From positions 496,001 to 560,000 of the forward strand of contig CBDCLS010000006.1 in assembly GCA_965218775.1 (NCBI GenBank): a DNA stretch of 64,000 bases. The letters are read 5' to 3'. Below are positions 1-8,880 of the stretch, one piece after another. Origin of the DNA: CAUZIZ01 sp965218775 (GTDB taxonomy: Bacteria > Acidobacteriota > UBA6911 > RPQK01 > JAJDTT01). How positions within the stretch are numbered: position 1 is the stretch's first letter; the number at the start of each line of letters is the position of its first letter. Below the pieces are notes generated by a model. That model worked only from the letters and a program-made list of their open reading frames with translations, had not been told where the DNA came from and searched no databases. Position numbers and translations under genes: made by a program.

Positions 1-1
1 T

Positions 2-190
2 GATCGCTATTGCAGGGAGGGTCGGTACTCCCCTAAGTTGCTCTATGAACTGTCTTACCTCTGAGGAGTCCACCGGAGAGTCCACCTCGAAACCTGGTTT
101 TTGATGATTGACCCTTTCGTATCTGATCAGAACCGGCTTCGAAACACCAGCTCTTTTTAGCTCGCAGATATCGAAATCGTGAGTGGCTGG
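2..190 (-). CDS. Possible partial reading frame running off the left edge
   Basis: The minus strand is open from a stop at 191-193 to the window edge and reads like real protein (THDFDICELKRAG..., then VLIRYERVNHQ...). No start codon is visible, so it is either the interior of a gene lying to the left or a 5'-truncated fragment. I do not recognise the family. The balanced residue composition is the only support. Confidence 0.3.
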
Positions 191-414
191 TCATAGTCTG
201 GTGAGGCCGGTGATTCTAGAGGAAGGCGCAGGCACCACCCACTCACCGCAACCTCAAAACGCACGACTCGCGAGCTTGGATCGAGCTGAAAGCCTTGTCC
301 GGCGGGGATCTCCGCGATTGGCGCGCCCCGTTAGGGTCTACTATTTTACCCCATTGGACCGCGTTTTTCTACCTCGCAATCCTAGTTGATTCAACTATTT
401 AGACCCTTTTCGCT

Positions 415-456
415 GGGTCGCAAATAATGGCGCGAAATCGCGCTATTGCGACACCC
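415..456. repeat. Imperfect hairpin
   Basis: Two arms (415-434 and 439-456) are nearly complementary around an AAAT loop, each carrying GGGT, CGCAA and GCGCG blocks. It has no U-tract and no upstream gene in the right orientation, so a terminator role is not supported. Function unknown. Confidence 0.4.
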
Positions 457-810
457 TGGGGGGCGAGTTGCGCGCAGCCGGTGGGGTGGTTGCGCTGCTC
501 AAACGTTCGCCCTTGCGAATATATTGTCGAAGGGGTGGGGGGTGCGAGTTTGGGAAGGTGCTGTTCTCACTCCCACAGATTTTTTTGAAAAATTTCCGCG
601 GCGCAACAGGCTGATCTCAAATAGCCCAGATCTGACCGTACAAACAGTGTCAGAGTAGGTCGCAATCGAACGACCGCTTAGCGGACATTCAAATTTCCCG
701 CCTCCCGCCAGCACAAATCTCCAGCATCAGCCTGGACGTTTTCAATCGTCCCGCCATTCTCCTAATAGGTGGACGAAAACTGGACGGACCAAGACTTTGT
801 GTCTTAGGTG

Positions 811-941
811 GGTACTGTCAAGTTAACCGATTTGAGTGCCAACTCAGCGACCTGGCCACTCTCTAAGTTGTTGATTCTACGTTCGAGCGCCGACCGATTT
901 CGCCTCCAAAACCCGAGATTTCTACTTAACTTGACAGTACC
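811..941. mobile_element. 131-bp MITE-like element with 16-bp inverted ends
   Basis: The left end 811-826 (GGTACTGTCAAGTTAA) is matched exactly, inverted, by 926-941. The interior (~99 bp) has no reading frame. Perfect terminal repeats around a short non-coding core are the signature of a miniature transposable element. No clean target-site duplication is visible, and no related transposase lies in the window. Confidence 0.6.
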
Positions 942-1224
942 GATAGGACCGAACACAAGACGAAAAGGATGACCCCACGGCAGAGTCTGGGGATGTACAC
1001 ACGAAACGTGCGCATCATGGTTCTAGGGACCCCACGCGACATTAGATCGCATGCTCCAGAAATGAGTTGGTCGGCAGGAGCCTTGCGACTCGGTTCTGGA
1101 CATAGGATAACTTCCTTGACAAGTGCTTACTACCCTCTTAGCGAAGGACTTCTTAGCATTAGACCCGGTGCGGCCTGATAAGACCGTGGTGGTCCTGAAG
1201 GACCCCGTCTAGGCTGTACTCGCC

Positions 1225-1455
1225 ATGACGGACGAGCAGCTGCTACGCCTAGTCGGCGAACGTGTGCGTCAGCTGCGAAAGGATAGAGGGCTCCGTCAGG
1301 AAGACATGTGCCAGTTCGGCTTTGAGTATAAGTACTACCAGCGGATCGAATACGGCCAGAAGAACTTGTCGCTCAAGACGCTGAACCGGCTTTCTAGGGC
1401 TTTCGACATGCCGGTGTCAGAGCTGCTCAGATTTGAGGGTCAAGTCAAAGATTGA
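1225..1455 (+). CDS. XRE-family helix-turn-helix regulator
   Basis: A 76-residue protein that is essentially one Cro/C1-type HTH domain (residues ~8-68: VGERVRQLRKDRGLRQEDM, then YYQRIEYGQKNLSLKTLNRLSRAF and the terminal VSELL helix). Such proteins bind DNA as dimers and often control phage, plasmid or toxin-antitoxin genes. No partner gene follows: downstream is a degenerate remnant and the 3' end of the S74 gene on the other strand, so its target cannot be read from context. The start is the only ATG giving a full domain; no clear ribosome-binding site precedes it. Confidence 0.8.
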   Translation: MTDEQLLRLVGERVRQLRKDRGLRQEDMCQFGFEYKYYQRIEYGQKNLSLKTLNRLSRAFDMPVSELLRFEGQVKD

Positions 1456-1493
1456 AATACCGCGCCAGTCCGGTTGCCCCAGGGTCCCTCTTC

Positions 1494-1690
1494 CTACTTC
1501 AGATACCCCAACTCCTTCAGACACACCACGATCTCATGATCGAGCAGGAGCATCCCTGGCCTATCCAAGGCTCCTTCGTCAGACTGGAAGAGCAACCGCT
1601 GCGCATCAGAGTCTCTTTGTCCGCTAGGTCAAACCGGATCTGTGAGTTCCGGTGGATGAAGAAGGGCACGGCCGAGGGGTAGTCTCGGGT
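1494..1690 (-). pseudogene. Degenerate unidentified coding remnant
   Basis: Two minus-strand frames read sensibly one after the other: first SAVPFFIHRNSQIRFDLADK, then a frame ending RPGMLLLDHEIVVCLKELGY before a stop at 1494-1496. The switch suggests a frameshifted remnant of one small gene. The family is not recognised. Confidence 0.3.
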
Positions 1691-1708
1691 CCTTTTCAAA
1701 CCTGGCGG

Positions 1709-2641
1709 CTAGTGCAGGACTTCTGACACTTCGGCTGATTGCTCTTGTTCCAAGCGAGCCAGCCGCGCCATGAGATCCGCATTCCGCCGCTCCTGCGCCT
1801 CAATCTTGCGGTGCTGCTTCTGAAGTTCATTCAGCAGCATCGTGGTCAGCTTCTGATACTCGACGGTCTTCGCTCTGCCCGTACCGTCATTGACTACCAA
1901 CTCCGGGTAGACCTCGGCTACTTCCTCAGCAATCAGCCCGTAATGGAGCCGAGTGTCACCCGAGGCGTAGTCTTTCTTGTAGCGAAAGGTGACCGGTCGC
2001 AGACTCATCAGATCGCCGCTCGCATCGTCCATATCATGGATGTCTTCCTTGAAGCGTTTCGCGGAGGGAGGAACGACTTGTACACCGGCGATGAAGGCAA
2101 TCGTATGGTCTGAGTTGCCAATACGGATCGTGTCGGATTCTTCGGATTTACCGGAGTTTCCAACGTAGATGTTGTTGTCACCGGTGATGAGAGTAGAACC
2201 CGCATTATGCCCGATGGCAGTGTTGTCCTTGCCGGTGCTTAAGAAAAGCGCATTGACCCCACTCGCCGTGTTGTTGATGCCGGTGGTGTTGGAGAAGAGC
2301 GCAGCGGCCCCGCTCGCCGTATTGTAGGAACCGGTGGTGTTGGATACGAGCGCAGCGTTCCCACTCGCCGTGTTCCCGATGCCTTCGCTGTTGGAGGAGA
2401 GCGCAAAGGCCCCGCTCGCCGTGTTGTCGTTCCCTTTGGTGTTGGAGAAGAGTGCACTGCGCCCACTCGCTGTGTTGTTGTTGCCGGTGGTGTTCTCTCT
2501 CAATGCCGAGGCCCCACTCGCCGTGTTGTCGCTGCCTTCGGTGTTCAACAGCAACGCACTGGCCCCACTCGCCGAATTGAAGTTTCCGGTGGAGTTGGCT
2601 CTGAGAGCAAAGGCCCCGCTCGCCGTGTTTCGGTTGCCTAG
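1709..2641 (-). pseudogene. Secreted repeat protein with S74 chaperone tail, 3' portion (split by IS)
   Basis: This is the C-terminal part of a gene whose 5' part lies at 4742-5771. It carries eight units of a 17-residue repeat (consensus NTASGxxALxSNTxG), as in trimeric adhesin or fibre proteins. A C-terminal domain follows (SAKRFKEDIHDMDDASGDLM, LHYGLIAEEVAEVYPELVV, a coiled-coil tail) that matches the peptidase S74 intramolecular chaperone known from phage tail fibres. In that family the domain trimerises and often cleaves itself. Excising the IS at 2642-4741 and one CTAG copy joins the halves in frame into 652 residues. As it stands the segment has no start of its own. Confidence 0.85.
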
Positions 2642-4741
2642 CCTCGATTTCCACGGCAGTACAAATGACGCCTTTCCGCTTCGAGCCCCCCGCCAGAATC
2701 CTTGATCGGCGCGACTTGCGCCTGCTGTGTTTCCACCTACGTTAGTAAATAGAAGTACCTATTTGGATAGAGAGGTAATCCTATACCTAAAACCTGATCA
2801 AGGGACGATCCCCACGCGAATGCTAGAAAAGTCTGAATATGAGGCAGAATAGAACCCTATCAAAGGCTGAGCATTTTCTGTCATTCATATCTAGTATAGT
2901 TATAGTTTGGAATACAGTAATCGGAATGGACTAACTAATGACACCCGACCGACCGTTCCGGAGGCCCAATTCTTCCTGGCCCCCGAATCGCCTCTGCAGC
3001 GCCAGTATGAGGCCTTGCGCTGCTTTTTCGTCGAAGGCTTGCCCTCGCAGCAGGTCGCCACTCGCTTCGGCTATTCCCCAGGAGCCTTCCGCGTCCTCTG
3101 TCATCAGTTTCGCCATGATCTCAGCAAGCGCGCCCGCTTCTTTCAGGCGATTCGCCGGGGGCCTCAAGCGGCGCCCGCCCGCGATCGGGTGCGGGAACGG
3201 GCCGTCGCCCTGCGCAAGCGAAACCTCTCGGTCTACGATATCCAACGCGAGTTGGCCGCCGCCGGCCATTCCATCAGCATCAATGCGTTATCGATCCTGC
3301 TGCGAGAGGAGGGCTTCGCCCGACTGCCCCGGCGTCGGGATGAGCAACGCCCCGCCACCCTCAAGCCCGAAGCAGCAGCCATCGCCGACGTGCGGCAGAT
3401 CAATCTGGCCCCGCGCAGCTTTCGCACCCGGGTCGGCGGTCTGTTTCTGTTCGTCCCGCTGATGCGATCGATCGATCTCGGGGCGGTGCTGCAGCCCCCC
3501 CGCCTTCCCGGCTCCCAAATGATTCCCGCCGAGCAGGCCGTGCGCACCCTGCTGGCTCTGAAGCTGCTGGGCATCGAAAGAAAAAGTCATGTCATGGATC
3601 GGGTCTTTGACGAGGGCATCGCCCTTTTTGCCGGTCTCAATGTGGTGCCCAAGCGCTCCTACCTGGCCGCCTACAGCTCCCGGGTCGACCGACGCGCCAA
3701 CCTGCGCCTCATGGGAGCCTGGTTTGAGCAGGTCCAAGCCGCCGGCCTGCCCCGGGGCTCTTCCTTCGATCTGGACTTTCACACCGTCCCCGCCAATAGC
3801 CAGCAGGAACCTTTGGACAAACACTATGTCTCTTCCCGCAGCCGCAGCCAAAAAGGCATCCTCGTTTTTTTGGCTCGGGACGCCACCGAGCGTGTCTTAT
3901 GCTACGCCAATGCGGGTGTCCCCCGGGCCGATCGAGCCGACGAGGTGCAACGCTTCGTCCAGTTCTGGCACCAACACAGCGGTCAGCCTCCGGCCGAACT
4001 CGTCTTCGATTCCCAGTTGACCACCTATGCTCATCTGAACCGCCTCAACCAACAGGGCATTGGCTTTATCACCCTGCGCCGCCGCTCCCAAAAAATGCTG
4101 GGCCAGATCTGGAGCCGCCCCGCCTCCGCCTGGCACCGCATCACCTTACCCGCCCTGACTCGGATCTTTCGCACCCCCAAAGTCCTGGACCAGCGGATCG
4201 TCCTGAAACATTACGAAGGTCCCCTGCGCCAGCTCACCCTCATGGAACTCGGTCACGAAGAACCGACCGTCCTACTGACCAACCATCTGCGCCGCGCCCC
4301 CTCGACTCTGATCACCCGCTATGCCCAACGCATGCTCATCGAAAATGGCATCTCCGAAGCCATCCAGTTCTTTCACCTGGACGCGCTCTCTTCGATGGTG
4401 GGACTCAAAGTGGATTTTGACCTCCAGATCACCCTCATGGCCAGCTCCCTATATCGACTCATGGCCGAGAAGATTGGTCGCGAATATCAGCGGGCTCAAG
4501 CCAAAAAGATCTTCCGAAATCTCCTCGACGTCTCGGCCCGGGTCCAGATCCAAGAGCAGCAAGTCACCGTCCACCTCGATAAGCGCGCCCATAACCCCTA
4601 CTTGGTCGCCTCGGGCCTGGGTGATGATCCCACGCCCATGCCTTGGTTTGGCGGCAAAACTCTGGTCCTTCGATTTGACTAACCGACTCAACGGCTACCC
4701 TTAAAAAATGTTAGTCCTTTCCAGTACCGTGGAAATCGAGG
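2642..4741 (+). mobile_element. 2.1-kb insertion sequence in the S74 gene, CTAG duplication
   Basis: Ends are inverted repeats: left CCTCGATTTCCACGG at 2642-2656, right the reverse complement at 4727-4741. Both are flanked by a direct CTAG copy (2638-2641 and 4742-4745), a 4-bp target duplication. The single gene is the transposase at 2907-4682. A relative of the same type occurs at 30131-32224. I could not assign an ISfinder family by eye. Confidence 0.9.
2907..4682 (+). CDS. DDE transposase (591 aa) of the split-S74 IS
   Basis: The protein has an N-terminal helix-turn-helix region (QRQYEALRCFFVEGLPSQQV, then FGYSPGAFRVLCHQF) and a DDE/RNase H-like catalytic core. Candidate acidic residues are D290 in FDLDFHTVP, D368 in ELVFDSQLTTY and E479 in MLIENGISEAI. 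It shares this layout and many identical blocks with the 585-residue transposase at 30425-32182. The start is taken as TTG at 2907 because an in-frame stop lies at 2892-2894. The frame is intact, so the element may be active. A DDE_Tnp_1-like fold is inferred; the exact IS family is not claimed. Confidence 0.88.
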   Translation: MEYSNRNGLTNDTRPTVPEAQFFLAPESPLQRQYEALRCFFVEGLPSQQVATRFGYSPGAFRVLCHQFRHDLSKRARFFQAIRRGPQAAPARDRVRERAVALRKRNLSVYDIQRELAAAGHSISINALSILLREEGFARLPRRRDEQRPATLKPEAAAIADVRQINLAPRSFRTRVGGLFLFVPLMRSIDLGAVLQPPRLPGSQMIPAEQAVRTLLALKLLGIERKSHVMDRVFDEGIALFAGLNVVPKRSYLAAYSSRVDRRANLRLMGAWFEQVQAAGLPRGSSFDLDFHTVPANSQQEPLDKHYVSSRSRSQKGILVFLARDATERVLCYANAGVPRADRADEVQRFVQFWHQHSGQPPAELVFDSQLTTYAHLNRLNQQGIGFITLRRRSQKMLGQIWSRPASAWHRITLPALTRIFRTPKVLDQRIVLKHYEGPLRQLTLMELGHEEPTVLLTNHLRRAPSTLITRYAQRMLIENGISEAIQFFHLDALSSMVGLKVDFDLQITLMASSLYRLMAEKIGREYQRAQAKKIFRNLLDVSARVQIQEQQVTVHLDKRAHNPYLVASGLGDDPTPMPWFGGKTLVLRFD

Positions 4742-5771
4742 CTAGGGTGTTGGAGGTGAGCGCCCCGGTTCCATTCGCCGCATTGAAGCTGCCTTCGGAA
4801 TTGGAGAAGAGCGCATCGTGCCCATTCGCCGTGTTGTGGCGACCGGTCGTGTTGCGGAAGAGCGATTGGAATCCGGTGGCCGTGTTTCGATCGCCTTCGG
4901 TGTTGGAAGTGAGCGCAGAGGCCCCGCTCGCCGTGTTGCTGCTGCCGGTGGTGTTGGAGGTGAGAGCCCTTCGCCCAATGGCCGTGTTGCTGGAGGCGGT
5001 GATGATGTGGCTCGCAGTCTCCACGCCCACGGTCGCCACGTCCCCGCTGGCTTCCTGTATCAAAGAGAGCGCCGCCACGGGAGGCGAGTTGACACTGATT
5101 TCCACCACTCCCTCGAAGCTGCTCAGCGACGGTCCGAAAAGTACGGCTTCGTTCAAGAAGGCAGCTTCGGACTGAAGCGGCTCCAAAGTCAGCGTCTTTT
5201 CAGCGATGGGTTCTTGACCTGCATTGTCCTTGAGACGCAGGGTGATTTCCGTCGCTTCCGTCGGACTTGGGTTGTGGACGGCCAGACCCGACTTGAATTG
5301 CTCATTGACAAATCCCAGGAATTTGATCTCTTCGGCGGGAGGGCTCGGTAGGACCCCCACCCGAGGCTTCAATCCGCTCAGAAAGAGCTGGAAGAACTCG
5401 GTGGCGATGAACTCATCCTCGGACTTCAGTTCGGCCCATCCTCTGGTCAAGGGCGCATCCGCGTCTCCGAAAGAGACGGTTTTGGTCTCCCCTGGACCGA
5501 GTTCCACCTGTCCGTCCGTCAACTCTCCACCGGCTGGGGAATACAACTGTACATCGACGTCAATCGTCTTGTCGGCGTTCGGATTGTGGATGGTAAACGA
5601 GGTGGTGGAACCACCGTTGAGGACCACCTGTGGAAACTGCTGGACAGTACTCCCAAACTGGCCCATGACGGGAGAATAAGTCGTCTGCCAGATCAGAACA
5701 ATTGCTAGAACCTGTCCAGCTCGGCACGCAATCTTTGCCCACTTCTTAAAACCCTGGTCAAGAATGTACAT
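4742..5771 (-). pseudogene. Secreted repeat protein, 5' portion (signal peptide and N-domain)
   Basis: The start ATG at 5771 is preceded by GAAGGAGG, a strong ribosome-binding site. The product begins with a signal peptide (hydrophobic run ~15-30, VLAIVLIWQTTYSPVMGQ). About 220 residues follow with two beta-rich stretches (NPNADKTIDVDVQLYSPAGG; NPSPTEATEITLRLKDNAG), resembling Ig-like folds. Five 17-residue NTASG repeats come next, before the IS. Translation beyond 4742 adds an unrelated tail and stops inside the IS. The intact protein would be an exported, probably trimeric fibre or adhesin; the surface role is inference. Confidence 0.85.
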
Positions 5772-6089
5772 TGGCGTTGCCTCCTTCGAACCGAAATGAC
5801 TCCCGTGGACTTCGGATGTGGGTCCACCTGATCTCTTCGTGATCGAGTGGATCGGAATCTATCACTCCTTCGACAATGGAGAAAGTGTTGCCACTCCCAC
5901 CTTGGCTGGAGGGTATCTGTGATCCCTGGCGGCGGTGTGGCCCAGTTCGCGCACCACGAGTTGATTCTAGGGGGTAGGTGAGTGGAGCCCAGGTGACGAG
6001 GATGAATCAGTTCGACTATGAGGTTCCGGGGACTCGGTCCGCAGATCTATACTCTCCCCGTGATCAACCAACTCCCGAAGGTAAAGCCC
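5772..6089. other. Intergenic region between divergent genes
   Basis: Contains the ribosome-binding site of the leftward S74 gene and the leader of the rightward ligase gene. A minus-strand stretch around 5895-5960 reads as possible protein (QLVVRELGHTAARDHRY) but is too short to call. No hairpin terminator or repeat was noticed. Confidence 0.4.
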
Positions 6090-6683
6090 ATGCCCCTGGT
6101 CGAACGATCAGAGCCGTTCAACCACCCCGACTGGATCTACGAGATCAAGTACGACGGCTTCCGAGCCTTGGCCTACATTGACGATAGTATGTGCCAGCTC
6201 GTTAGTCGCAAAGGAAATATCTACAAGAGCTTTTCCGAATTGTGTGAATGGATCGGTCAGAACCTACCGATCAAGAACGCTATCCTCGACGGGGAGATCG
6301 TCTGCCTGGATGATCAGGGAAGGCCGGTCTTCAAGCATCTGCTCCACCGCTATGGCGAGCCCACCTACTTCTACGCTTTCGATCTGATCTGGCTCGGTGG
6401 AGAGGACCTCAGACAGCACCCCTTAGTTGAGCGCAAGGAATTGTTGAGGGGCCTTGTTCCAGAAGATCCCTCTTACTTGCTCTACCTTGATCATCTGGAA
6501 GAGAAGGGTGTCGAGCTGTTCCAGTCGGCCTGCGAGATGGATCTGGAAGGTATCGTGGCCAAGTGGAAAGAAGGACCCTACTTAGCAGACAAGAAGACGA
6601 GCTGGATCAAGATCAAGAATCCTGACTACAGCCAGGCAGTCGGAAGGCGAGAGCTATTCGATTCGTTCCGGCAGGGACGGTAG
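6090..6683 (+). CDS. ATP-dependent DNA ligase, adenylation domain only
   Basis: About 197 residues with the nucleotidyltransferase motifs of ATP-dependent ligases in order: KYDGFRA (motif I; its Lys would carry AMP), DGEIV, FYAFDLIWLGGEDLR (III), EGIVAKWKEGPY (IV) and WIKIKNPDY (V). The sequence resembles the ligase domain of bacterial LigD-type enzymes. It stops about 14 residues after motif V, so the OB-fold domain that normally completes nick sealing is absent. No Ku or polymerase gene lies nearby. I chose ATG 6090 because it follows GAAGG and homology begins there; an upstream ATG at 6018 in the same frame adds 24 residues. Confidence 0.8.
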   Translation: MPLVERSEPFNHPDWIYEIKYDGFRALAYIDDSMCQLVSRKGNIYKSFSELCEWIGQNLPIKNAILDGEIVCLDDQGRPVFKHLLHRYGEPTYFYAFDLIWLGGEDLRQHPLVERKELLRGLVPEDPSYLLYLDHLEEKGVELFQSACEMDLEGIVAKWKEGPYLADKKTSWIKIKNPDYSQAVGRRELFDSFRQGR

Positions 6684-6784
6684 AACCCCTCGTCTGGGCT
6701 AGCGCTCCTGACCAATCCTGGACCGGGTGATCAGGATCACAGACAGCTCTTCGCGTCGCTGGTACAATCGATTCACCTTACCTT

Positions 6785-6994
6785 TTACTGAATCATCTTA
6801 GAAACTCCGGGGTGGTGACTGCCCTCGCTGTCCCGGAGACAACTGGGATCCTCACTTCTCGTGATCACCTCGCCCCTCATCCCAGGGGAGATCAGCATCA
6901 TGCCCTCCGTGTCATTGCGGATTCGCATCTCATCGCCTCGCCAGATGATCGTGTCGCCGATTTCCAGGTTCAGGGGTTCCTTCCAGTGATCCAT
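6785..6994 (-). CDS. Small conserved protein with LEIGDTIIWRG motif (copy 1)
   Basis: A 69-residue reading frame beginning MDHWKEPLNLEIGDTIIWRG and continuing with MMLISPGMRGEVITRSE. It is homologous over ~45 residues to frames at 37586-37693 and 57778-57954, so the sequence is maintained as protein rather than chance. Copies 1 and 3 both diverge from a PD40-kinase start: here the neighbour at 7214 is a kinase remnant, and the upstream DNA around 7003-7030 is also conserved between them. The last ~20 residues differ from the other copies. Function unknown; the short beta-rich sequence could be an SH3-like fold. Confidence 0.55.
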   Translation of the reverse strand: MDHWKEPLNLEIGDTIIWRGDEMRIRNDTEGMMLISPGMRGEVITRSEDPSCLRDSEGSHHPGVSKMIQ

Positions 6995-7213
6995 GGTTTA
7001 CCAATAACGATGGAAATTGAGAATCTACGAGGCGGATTGCAATCCCTTCTAAGAAAACTGATGGGGCCAGTCGTCCTTCAGGGTAGGTACGTCGATTCTT
7101 CCGATTCCTTATATACAACACTTCAGAACTTCAGATGTCAGATGACATTGCCTTGAACCGCCGAAAGTTCTAGGATCAAGGGAACTCTTCACTAGATCGC
7201 TTGGGGGAACATC

Positions 7214-7272
7214 GTGGTCGGCCAGACCGCTTCCCCTTACAAGATCGTGTAAAGGCTCGGTGAAGGCAGGCC
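7214..7272 (+). pseudogene. Remnant of a PD40 Ser/Thr kinase start
   Basis: The DNA translates as VVGQTASPYKIV-stop-RLGEGRP. This is recognisably the conserved N-terminus of the kinases at 8881, 11944 and 58106 (M-I-G-Q-T-x-S-H-Y-K-I...LGEGG). It carries an in-frame TAA and ends four bases before the dipeptidase start. It shows that a kinase once began here. Confidence 0.6.
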
Positions 7273-7276
7273 AACG

Positions 7277-8614
7277 ATGAACCAGGATCCCCTTTCCAGG
7301 CGAGGTTTCCTTCAACAGTCAGCCGCCACTCTGAGTCTGTCCCAAGCCCTCTACGCCCAGAGGAAATCTCTTACCCCGGCGGACTTCCGCCAGTTCCAGC
7401 TTCGGAAAGAGACGGTCGAGAGGGTGGAGGCAGGCCGCCAGATCATCCTGGCAGAGTTGAAGCCGACCCAGGCCCAACTCCAGAGGGGACTGGATCTGCA
7501 TTTCAACAGCTATGTGGCTGAAGTGATGGGGAGCCTCTACGTGGCCGATCCCGTCATCACCATGATCGGTGACCGGCTCCGGGAGGACCTGGCTCAGTTC
7601 CGCCAGAGTCTGGAAGCGAAAGGCATCGATGAGGAGGAGCGGGAACAGCGTGTCCAGGAGAGGTGGAGGAGGATGAAGGCGTTCGAGTCGGCCTTCGATC
7701 CCCAGTGGCGCCAGGACTACCTGGGACTGTACCGGCTCACCGGTGTAGACCTGGCCATCGAGGATGTGGCCCACCCCCCGGAGAATACCTTTCGAAGGGC
7801 CTTGAAGCATCTTGCCCGTTGCCAGTACGTGTACGAAAGCGGGCAGGACGTGGTGAAGGTCACCCGCTTGGAGGACATCAAGAGAGCGCGGGATGAGGGC
7901 AAACCTGCCCTCATCTACCACCTGGCGGGAGTGGGCTCCTTTGCAGAGGCCGACACACCCCTGGAAAATCTGGATCTACTCTACGCCCTCGGCGTACGAG
8001 CAACCCAGCTCACCTATCGGCAGAAGAATCTTCTCTGCAACTCGGATCAGCAAAGGAACGATACGGGCCTCACTCCTCTGGGGCGACGGGTGGTTCGGCG
8101 GTTGAATGAACTGGGAGTAATGATCCATCTGGCCCACGCGGGGGAACGCACGGCGCTGGAAGTGATCGAGGTCTCCGAAGCTCCGGTCTACAACGCCCAC
8201 GTGGCCTGCAAGGCTATCTACGATAGTCCCAGACGAATCGCCAACCAGGACGACCACTACCTGAGAAGCCTGGCCAGGAAAGGAGGTCTGGCCGCGGTCT
8301 ATGCCTGGCCAAGGCAGTTGTCCGAGAGGGAATCTCCCACCTTTGACGATTTTGCCCGGCATCTGGAGCACGCCGTCCAGGTGGCGGGTATCGATCATGT
8401 GGCCATCGGGACAGACTTGACCTTTCTGCCTAACCCCACCGCCTCGGGAATCCACAAACCCCACGCCATGGACTGGACCAATTGGCCCTACTTCACGGTT
8501 GGCCTGGTCTGTCGGGGATTCAGCGACGACGAGATCCGGAAGATCCTGGGAAAGAACTTCCTGAGCTTCGCCCGCCAGGTTCTGGACCGAAAGCCCTGGG
8601 GTCCTCTGATCTGA
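7277..8614 (+). CDS. Secreted membrane-dipeptidase-like protein (peptidase M19)
   Basis: A 445-residue protein with a twin-arginine-type signal (SRRGFLQQSAATLSLSQA). The C-terminal two thirds match renal-dipeptidase family M19: GLTPLGRRVVRRLNELGVMI, HLAHAGERT and PVYNAHVACKAI carry the two His ligands, and IDHVAIGTD lies near the end. The usual N-terminal His-x-Asp ligand pair and the bridging Glu are not apparent, so either the metal site is altered or the enzyme has lost activity. Family members hydrolyse dipeptides in the periplasm using zinc. No operon partner: a kinase gene follows after ~270 bp. Confidence 0.75.
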   Translation: MNQDPLSRRGFLQQSAATLSLSQALYAQRKSLTPADFRQFQLRKETVERVEAGRQIILAELKPTQAQLQRGLDLHFNSYVAEVMGSLYVADPVITMIGDRLREDLAQFRQSLEAKGIDEEEREQRVQERWRRMKAFESAFDPQWRQDYLGLYRLTGVDLAIEDVAHPPENTFRRALKHLARCQYVYESGQDVVKVTRLEDIKRARDEGKPALIYHLAGVGSFAEADTPLENLDLLYALGVRATQLTYRQKNLLCNSDQQRNDTGLTPLGRRVVRRLNELGVMIHLAHAGERTALEVIEVSEAPVYNAHVACKAIYDSPRRIANQDDHYLRSLARKGGLAAVYAWPRQLSERESPTFDDFARHLEHAVQVAGIDHVAIGTDLTFLPNPTASGIHKPHAMDWTNWPYFTVGLVCRGFSDDEIRKILGKNFLSFARQVLDRKPWGPLI

Positions 8615-8880
8615 TCTGCTGGAACATTGAGAATCGTGAGACCTTCCTATGGTTTGTCCGGTGCCCCATGGCTTCTACACGGGAGGTAAGTCCTCAAGGT
8701 GGGGGCCAGGCCTCTATTGCTAGGATTCAAGGCCCTCTCCGGTGTCCTAATACAGCCCCAGAAACGACACTAGAGGGTATGATTTTCTTCCAGTCGGGAA
8801 GAAACCCTTCGCTGAAATTGCCCTTCCAGATTCAAAGATCTAGTATTCGGTAGATAGGCTCCCCTGTATCCTGGAGACCC
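8615..8880. promoter_or_regulatory. Leader conserved with another kinase gene
   Basis: Bases ~8818-8880 align with ~58035-58105 ahead of the third kinase: ATTGCCCTTCC, then TCTAGTATTCGG, AGATAGGCTCCC and a GGAG box before the start. Conservation outside the coding region suggests a shared promoter or ribosome-binding region. The rest of the gap shows nothing recognisable. Confidence 0.5.

Larger units (their letters stand above)
191..1224. other. Largely non-coding stretch upstream of the XRE gene
   Basis: About 1 kb in which I find no convincing gene; short open frames here are biased and unrelated to known families. It holds a long imperfect hairpin (415-456), a short R1-like repeat segment (about 660-700), a 131-bp inverted-repeat element (811-941) and a small GTCCTGAAGGAC hairpin just before the XRE start. 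Confidence 0.5.

Noticed and set aside
183..389. 68-codon frame near the window start
   Set aside because: No ribosome-binding site, no family resemblance, and it overlaps only non-coding DNA.
3233..4420. Long alternative frames over the first transposase
   Set aside because: They are shadow frames of a high-G+C gene; the transposase frame has recognisable motifs and spans the whole IS.
2140..5010. Regularly spaced 51-bp repeats resembling a CRISPR array
   Set aside because: The repeats are contiguous coding units (17 codons each) without spacers, lie in one frame and are interrupted only by an IS; no cas genes are present.
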